Assembly: GCA_902767175.1 (NCBI GenBank)
Contig: CACXGH010000199.1
Coordinates: 1-10,051 of the forward strand
Origin: an uncultured Ruminococcus sp.
GTDB taxonomy: Bacteria; Bacillota; Clostridia; Oscillospirales; Acutalibacteraceae
Direction: 5' to 3'
DNA length: 10,051 bases
In this document: in pieces, positions 6,388 through 10,051 of the stretch
Position numbering within the stretch: the stretch's first letter is position 1
Layout: each line of letters starts with the position of its first letter
Program-made: the position numbers and the translations under genes
Notes under the pieces: model-generated
Seen by the model: the letters and a program-made list of their open reading frames with translations, nothing else
What the model was told of the DNA's origin: nothing
Databases searched by the model: none

Positions 6388-7665
6388 TTATGCACCTAAC
6401 TTTTCGAGTGCTGCCATCTTAACACATATACAGAAAATATTCATAGCTTTTTCAAGCTCCTCAACGGGCGGATATGTCGGAGCAAGTCTTATATTGCTGT
6501 CATCGGGATCACTGCCGTAGGGATAGGTAGCACCTGCGCCTGTAAGAACAACACCGGCTTCCTTACAGAGAGCAACAACTCTCTTTGCACAGCCCTTCAT
6601 GACATCAATGCTTACAAAATAACCGCCGTTGGGTTTTGTCCATTCTGCAATTCCGAGACCTGATAGCTCACGGTCGAGAGTTTCAAGTACCATATTGAAT
6701 CTCGGCTCAAGAACTGCTCTGTGCTTCTGCATATGAGCAAGAACACCATTGAGGTCACCGAAATATCTAACATGACGGAGCATATTTATCTTATCATAGC
6801 CGATAGTCTGACGGTTGTATCTCTTCTTGAGTATATTAAGGTTATTCTCGGAAGCAGCCATTGCGGCAACACCTGCACCCGGGAAGGTTATCTTTGAGGT
6901 AGAGCAGAACTCAAGCACCATATCCTCTTTTCCTGTTTTCTTAACTTCATCGAAAATGTTAAGAAGCGTGTCGGGTGTGTCTGTGATATCATGAATGATA
7001 TAAGCGTTGTCCCACATTATTCTGAAATCCTTTGCAGCAGGCTCGAGAGCAGCAAAACGCCTGACTGTCTCGTCAGAATATGTTATGCCCTGCGGGTTTG
7101 AATACTTCGGTACACACCAGATACCCTTTATCGAAGCGTCCTCGCTTACGAGCTTTTCTACAATATCCATATCGGGACCTGTCTTTGTCATGGGTACGGC
7201 TATCATTTCTACACCAAAATACTGTGTAACACCAAAGTGTCTGTCATATCCCGGAGCGGGGCAGAGGAACTTTATCTTCTCCTGCTTGTTCCATGGCTTT
7301 TCACCGCTGCAGCCCTGCTCCATAAAGCAGGCGATGGTGTCGAACATCATATTAAGGCTTGAATTGCCTCCTACAAATACGTTCTTTTTATCAACACCGA
7401 GAAGTTCCGCAAAAAGCTCCTTTGTATTATCAAGACCGTCAAGGTTGCCGTAGTTGCGGCAGTCGGGACAGTCACTTGTTGTGAAATCCGAAGAAGGAGT
7501 AAGAACAGTGAGCATATCATTAGAAATGTTGAGCTGCTCAGCACCGGGCTTTCCTCTTGCCATGTTGAGAGCAAGACCCTGAGCCTTATAACCTTCATAA
7601 GCTTCCCTGAGTTTTCCGTATTCTTCGTTAAGGTTTTTTCCTTCAAAAGCTGTACAACCGGACAT
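6388..7665 (-). CDS. PLP-dependent aminotransferase, PF12897 type (aspartate aminotransferase class Ic)
   Basis: Fold-type I aminotransferase of 425 residues. Members of this family studied in actinobacteria act as aspartate aminotransferases; the exact substrate here is inferred. Visible landmarks, numbered from the chosen start: NMARGKPG at 34-41 (substrate side, near the N-terminus); GGNSS at 99-103 (PLP phosphate region); YSNPQG at 188-193; WDNAY at 218-222 with the PLP-ring Asp219; Schiff-base Lys258 in CSTSKIT; and Arg393 in NIRLAPTYPP, which binds the substrate carboxylate. No winged-helix domain precedes it, so it is not a MocR regulator despite the Pfam name. The frame is open further to 7755, but the ATG at 7665 has an excellent AGGAGGAG site (7671-7678) and starts the family's conserved N-terminus; the 30 extra codons would encode an unlikely hydrophobic leader. 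It is a single-gene unit with its own terminator. Confidence 0.93.
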   Translation of the reverse strand: MSGCTAFEGKNLNEEYGKLREAYEGYKAQGLALNMARGKPGAEQLNISNDMLTVLTPSSDFTTSDCPDCRNYGNLDGLDNTKELFAELLGVDKKNVFVGGNSSLNMMFDTIACFMEQGCSGEKPWNKQEKIKFLCPAPGYDRHFGVTQYFGVEMIAVPMTKTGPDMDIVEKLVSEDASIKGIWCVPKYSNPQGITYSDETVRRFAALEPAAKDFRIMWDNAYIIHDITDTPDTLLNIFDEVKKTGKEDMVLEFCSTSKITFPGAGVAAMAASENNLNILKKRYNRQTIGYDKINMLRHVRYFGDLNGVLAHMQKHRAVLEPRFNMVLETLDRELSGLGIAEWTKPNGGYFVSIDVMKGCAKRVVALCKEAGVVLTGAGATYPYGSDPDDSNIRLAPTYPPVEELEKAMNIFCICVKMAALEKLGA

Positions 7666-7726
7666 AATATCTCCTCCTGAAAAAATAAAAAATAATAATT
7701 TCAAAATTATGCCAAAATACTTCATT

Positions 7727-7755
7727 ATTCTAATATATGCGGAAGAAAAATGCAA
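7727..7755 (-). promoter_or_regulatory. Candidate promoter of the aminotransferase gene
   Basis: On the minus strand TTGCAT (7750-7755), a 17-base spacer and TAGAAT (7727-7732). The -10 box matches consensus at five of six bases, the -35 at only three. The resulting leader is about 55 bases, ending at the strong SD. Confidence 0.4.
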
Positions 7756-7981
7756 GTATTATTTAATAATCCTGCAAAAATCATTGTTTTGACAAATAAA
7801 ATAGCAACACCGCACGGTTTTTTAGGCTATATCAATAACGGATAACTATTAATTCCGTCAAGCTATGCAAAAATAATTCTGTAAGAAAATGGAATGATCT
7901 GTCAGGTTTATCAGCTTTACAGAACTGCCGGAAATAATGTAAAGATATAACAGACGGGATATATATGAAAAAGCTTACATA

Positions 7982-8010
7982 TATAATATAGATAAAAAAT
8001 CATAAAGGAG
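7982..8010 (+). promoter_or_regulatory. Candidate -10 box and SD of the lipoprotein gene
   Basis: A perfect TATAAT (7982-7987) lies in an alternating A/T stretch, with no recognisable -35 box or TGn extension. The AAAGGAG ribosome site (8004-8010) is 11 bases before the ATG at 8022. The SD is convincing; the promoter is weak because such A/T runs match by chance. Confidence 0.4.
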
Positions 8011-8021
8011 TAATCAAAGCT

Positions 8022-8375
8022 ATGAAACACATGCTTGTTTTATTATCCGTATGCATGGCTTTTATGTTTTCTTCCTGTGCAAAAGCACCCCCGATTTCTC
8101 AGTCAGATGAAATAATGCGCTATGGCTGGTTTATGCCCGATGAAAAGATGAAAGTATATTTTAAAGGTGATGAATTCATAATGGAGGGAGTGGAGAACAG
8201 TAAACTGTCTTTAAAGGGGAAGTGCTTTACAGATGAAAATACAATAACTGTGGTGTCTGAGAGCTTCGGAACAGTTGTTTTTGATTACGAGCTTTCAGCT
8301 GATAAATTAAGACTGTCGTATTTCGGAAGAACAGCGGAGTTTGTAAAGGATACCGACTTTATAGATATACAATAA
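8022..8375 (+). CDS. Small predicted lipoprotein of unknown function
   Basis: A 117-residue protein with a short lipoprotein signal: positive start (MKH), hydrophobic core, and lipobox FSSC with the lipidated Cys at 19. The mature part would be about 99 residues anchored to the outer face of the membrane. It is probably all beta: alternating strands with short turns, such as KMKVYFKGDEFIMEG and KLRLSYFGRTAEFVK. This pattern resembles small lipocalin-like or DUF-type beta lipoproteins common in Clostridia, but I cannot name the family. A clear AAAGGAG site supports the start. It lies 185 bases upstream of the pullulanase gene on the same strand, without an obvious terminator between them; the pullulanase has its own promoter, so a functional link is only suggested by position. 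Its codons are more AT-rich than those of the pullulanase, consistent with lower expression. Confidence 0.82.
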   Translation: MKHMLVLLSVCMAFMFSSCAKAPPISQSDEIMRYGWFMPDEKMKVYFKGDEFIMEGVENSKLSLKGKCFTDENTITVVSESFGTVVFDYELSADKLRLSYFGRTAEFVKDTDFIDIQ

Positions 8376-8480
8376 TTATAAGTGATAATATTTGTGCAAA
8401 TTAGACTAATAATTGGTAACATTTTTGTAATGTCGAAATTAACAAAAATATAAAAACAGGTTTATTTTAAAAAACAAAAA

Positions 8481-8489
8481 TGATATAAT
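8481..8489 (+). promoter_or_regulatory. Pullulanase promoter (extended -10)
   Basis: TATAAT (8484-8489) preceded by TGA (8481-8483), a TGn extended -10. The hexamer 17 bases upstream, TTTATT (8461-8466), is a poor -35 box. Predicted start near 8496, leader about 65 bases with AAAGGAG at 8544-8550. Confidence 0.72.
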
Positions 8490-8500
8490 CAGTATGATTA

Positions 8501-8534
8501 GCAGCAGAGTCGTTATGACAAATCTAACTGCTGC
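8501..8534 (+). promoter_or_regulatory. 5' leader hairpin of the pullulanase mRNA
   Basis: GCAGCAG (8501-8507) and CTGCTGC (8528-8534) pair over 7 bp around a 20-base loop that can fold a further GTC/GAC pair. The hairpin begins within a few bases of the predicted transcript start and ends 9 bases before the SD. No T-run follows, so it is not a terminator. It could protect the mRNA end or be a protein-binding site. Confidence 0.5.
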
Positions 8535-8560
8535 AAATAAAACAAAGGAGAAGATACTCT

Positions 8561-10051
8561 ATGAATGCAAAGAAACTCACTAAGCGTATCATAGCCTCCG
8601 TTGTTTCGGCGATGCTGGTGCTCAGCTGCTTCGTCCTTCCGTCCGTATTCGTAAGTGCGGCAGAGGAAACAGTAGTAAATATCCATTATCTCCGTGATGA
8701 CGGCGGTTATAGTGCGTGGGATGTGTGGGCATGGGCCGACGGTCTCGACGGCAAGAACTATGCTTTCACAGACAACGGTGATGCTAACGGTGCAGTAGCT
8801 ACTGTTACTATCACTCAGTCAACCCCCCGTCTCGGCTTTATTGTAAGAAAGCCTGACTGGAGCGAGAAAGATCCCCTCGATTCTCCCGACCGTTTTGTAG
8901 ACCTCAGTTCCGTTATTTCCGGTACTGTAGAGGTTTACTGCAAGAGCGGCGAAGGAGACTTTGAAACCGACTTCAGCGGTGCTGTTCTCGGTCTCAAGCT
9001 CAAGTCTGCAGCAGCAGATTCCAAGACAAACGTAGCTATAGAATTTACTATCGCTCCCCAGGACGGCGATGTAAGCACAGCGGATTTCACTATCGCTTCC
9101 GCTTCCGGTGCTGAGGTAGCTATAGCATCATTTGCAATGACATCAGATACTAAGGGTGCGCTCACACTGTCTGACGAGCTTGATTATTCCAAGGAATACA
9201 CAATTTCCTTCAGAGGCTCTGAGATGAAGCTCACACTTCCTGATTATTTCTCAAGCGCAGAATTTGAAGATGAATTCACCTATACAGGTGACGATCTTGG
9301 CGCTGTTATAAATGACAGTGCAACAAACTTCCGTGTATGGGCTCCTACAGCAGAAAAGGTTGAGCTTAACCTCTATGCTGCAGGTGACGGCGGTGAAGCT
9401 GAGGATGTTATTGAAATGCAGAAGGCTGAAAACGGTACATGGACAGCTTCCGCAAACGGCAATCTCTCCGGCAAGTATTACACCTATACAGCTTACTTTG
9501 ACGGCAAGACCAACAAGGACATTGTTGACCCCTATGCAAGAACAGTAGGCGTAAACGGCAAGAGAGGCATGATCATTGATCTCGATACAACAGATCCTGA
9601 CGGCTGGGATGCAGATCAGAGACATACCTATGAAAATGTAACTGATATGCAGATCTATGAGCTTCATGTCAGAGATTTCTCTATCGCTGCTGACAGCGGT
9701 ATCGAGAATAAGGGCAAGTATCTTGCCTTTACAGAGACCGGCACAACAACAAGTGACGGCGTTCCGACAGGTATTGACCACCTTAAGGATCTCGGCATTA
9801 CGTCCGTTCATCTCCTTCCCGTATACGATTACGGCTCAGTTGACGAGACAAAGCTTGACAAGGCTCAGTTCAACTGGGGTTATGATCCTGTAAACTACAA
9901 TGCTCCCGAAGGCTCATACTCTACAGATCCTTACAAAGGTGAAGTAAGAGTAAATGAGTTCAAGCAGATGGTAAAGGCTCTCCACGATGCAGGCATCGGC
10001 GTTATCATGGACGTTGTTTACAACCATACATATAACACACAGTACTGCTTC
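8561..10051 (+). CDS. pulA: Secreted type I pullulanase, 5' part (runs off the window)
   Basis: Extracellular debranching enzyme that cuts alpha-1,6 links in pullulan, starch limit dextrins and glycogen. The 497 visible codons are open to the window end. Order: signal peptide 1 to about 34 (KKLTKR, hydrophobic core, cleavage near VSA-A); a CBM41 alpha-glucan-binding domain about 37-130, with HYLR, the aromatic cluster W53/W56/W58 and GFIVRKPDW; a beta-sandwich region about 141-228; CBM48 about 245-335 with NFRVWAPTAEKVEL; and the start of the GH13 barrel. YELHVRDFS (366-374) and FNWGYDPVNYNAPEGSYST (437-455) are hallmarks of type I pullulanases (GH13_14). Conserved region I, DVVYNHT, is at 484-490. 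The nucleophile Asp and acid Glu lie beyond the window, so activity cannot be confirmed, nor any C-terminal anchor or dockerin. The ATG has AAAGGAG 10 bases upstream. Codon use is GC-richer and more biased than in its neighbours, suggesting strong expression. Confidence 0.93.
   Translation, partial: MNAKKLTKRIIASVVSAMLVLSCFVLPSVFVSAAEETVVNIHYLRDDGGYSAWDVWAWADGLDGKNYAFTDNGDANGAVATVTITQSTPRLGFIVRKPDWSEKDPLDSPDRFVDLSSVISGTVEVYCKSGEGDFETDFSGAVLGLKLKSAAADSKTNVAIEFTIAPQDGDVSTADFTIASASGAEVAIASFAMTSDTKGALTLSDELDYSKEYTISFRGSEMKLTLPDYFSSAEFEDEFTYTGDDLGAVINDSATNFRVWAPTAEKVELNLYAAGDGGEAEDVIEMQKAENGTWTASANGNLSGKYYTYTAYFDGKTNKDIVDPYARTVGVNGKRGMIIDLDTTDPDGWDADQRHTYENVTDMQIYELHVRDFSIAADSGIENKGKYLAFTETGTTTSDGVPTGIDHLKDLGITSVHLLPVYDYGSVDETKLDKAQFNWGYDPVNYNAPEGSYSTDPYKGEVRVNEFKQMVKALHDAGIGVIMDVVYNHTYNTQYCF

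Larger units (their letters stand above)
7666..8021. other. Divergent intergenic region between aminotransferase and lipoprotein genes
   Basis: This 356-base AT-rich stretch holds the upstream signals of two divergent genes. No additional gene is supported. An 8-bp inverted repeat, TTCTGTAA (7877-7884) and TTACAGAA (7917-7924), lies near its middle with a 32-base loop. It is not followed by a T-run, so it is more likely an operator-like or structural element than a terminator. Confidence 0.5.

Noticed and set aside
7007..7453. 148-codon plus-strand frame over the aminotransferase
   Set aside because: It overlaps the conserved PLP-binding core on the other strand, with no SD and no recognisable domain.
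7663..7755. 30-residue hydrophobic N-terminal extension of the aminotransferase
   Set aside because: The extension covers the likely promoter and the AGGAGGAG site; the enzyme family is cytosolic and begins at the ATG at 7665.
7789..7794. Perfect TTGACA on the plus strand
   Set aside because: No -10-like hexamer lies 16-18 bases downstream, so it does not make a promoter.
7809..7823. ACCGCACGGT palindrome followed by T6, a possible plus-strand terminator
   Set aside because: The stem is at most 3-4 bp with a 2-4 base loop, too weak, and no plus-strand gene ends upstream of it.
9251..9811. 186-codon minus-strand frame antisense to the pullulanase
   Set aside because: The plus strand encodes continuous CBM48 and GH13 sequence here. 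The antisense frame is Cys/Ile/Val-rich, as expected from the complement of biased codons.
1..10051. CRISPR array, tRNA/rRNA genes, insertion sequences, prophage or defence genes
   Set aside because: No regularly spaced repeats, cloverleaf-like segments, transposase or integrase motifs, or defence-associated domains were seen on either strand.

Overview
The window reads as a piece of a low-to-moderate-GC Gram-positive chromosome. It best fits a Clostridia/Oscillospiraceae gut or rumen bacterium of the Ruminococcus type. The reasons are the strong AGGAGG-type ribosome binding sites, sigma-A promoters with TGn-extended -10 boxes, lysine-rich protein tails, a clostridial-style PF12897 aminotransferase, and a secreted CBM41 pullulanase. 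The genus is an inference from style, not from a marker gene. No tRNA, rRNA, CRISPR array, transposase or phage gene was seen, so most of the region is housekeeping.

Left part (1-2370, minus strand). A compact cluster of short GC-rich hairpins fills the first 77 bases. Next comes a set of three genes read right to left: family I inorganic pyrophosphatase (ppa), an unrecognised four-helix membrane protein with two helical FIVAR-like segments, and thioredoxin (trxA). The gaps are only 25 and 55 bases. A perfect extended -10 box precedes ppa and a 12-bp-stem terminator follows trxA, so the three look like one transcription unit.

Middle (2460-6390). A membrane-anchored PP2C-type phosphatase lies on the plus strand, with its own promoter and no SD before its GTG start. 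It converges on secD-secF (minus strand). A 13-bp bidirectional terminator separates the two. secD and secF overlap by four bases (ATGA) and are driven from a near-consensus promoter (TTGACT-17-TATAAT). The roughly 100-base leader can form a hairpin next to the secD SD, and it contains a 33-codon open frame whose stop overlaps the secD start.

Right part (6330-10051). A PF12897 (AspAT class Ic) aminotransferase is on the minus strand with its own terminator. After a 356-base divergent intergenic region come, on the plus strand, a small lipoprotein of unknown function and the 5' 1491 bases of a type I pullulanase (signal peptide, CBM41, beta-sandwich linker, CBM48, start of the GH13 barrel). 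The pullulanase runs off the window at conserved region I, before its catalytic residues.

Functionally, the window combines protein export (SecDF), pyrophosphate removal, redox control, a signalling phosphatase, amino-acid transamination and extracellular alpha-glucan breakdown. I found no convincing new multi-gene system. The most useful leads are the unknown membrane protein in the ppa-trxA unit, the secD leader, the hairpin cluster at the left edge and the orphan lipoprotein beside the pullulanase.
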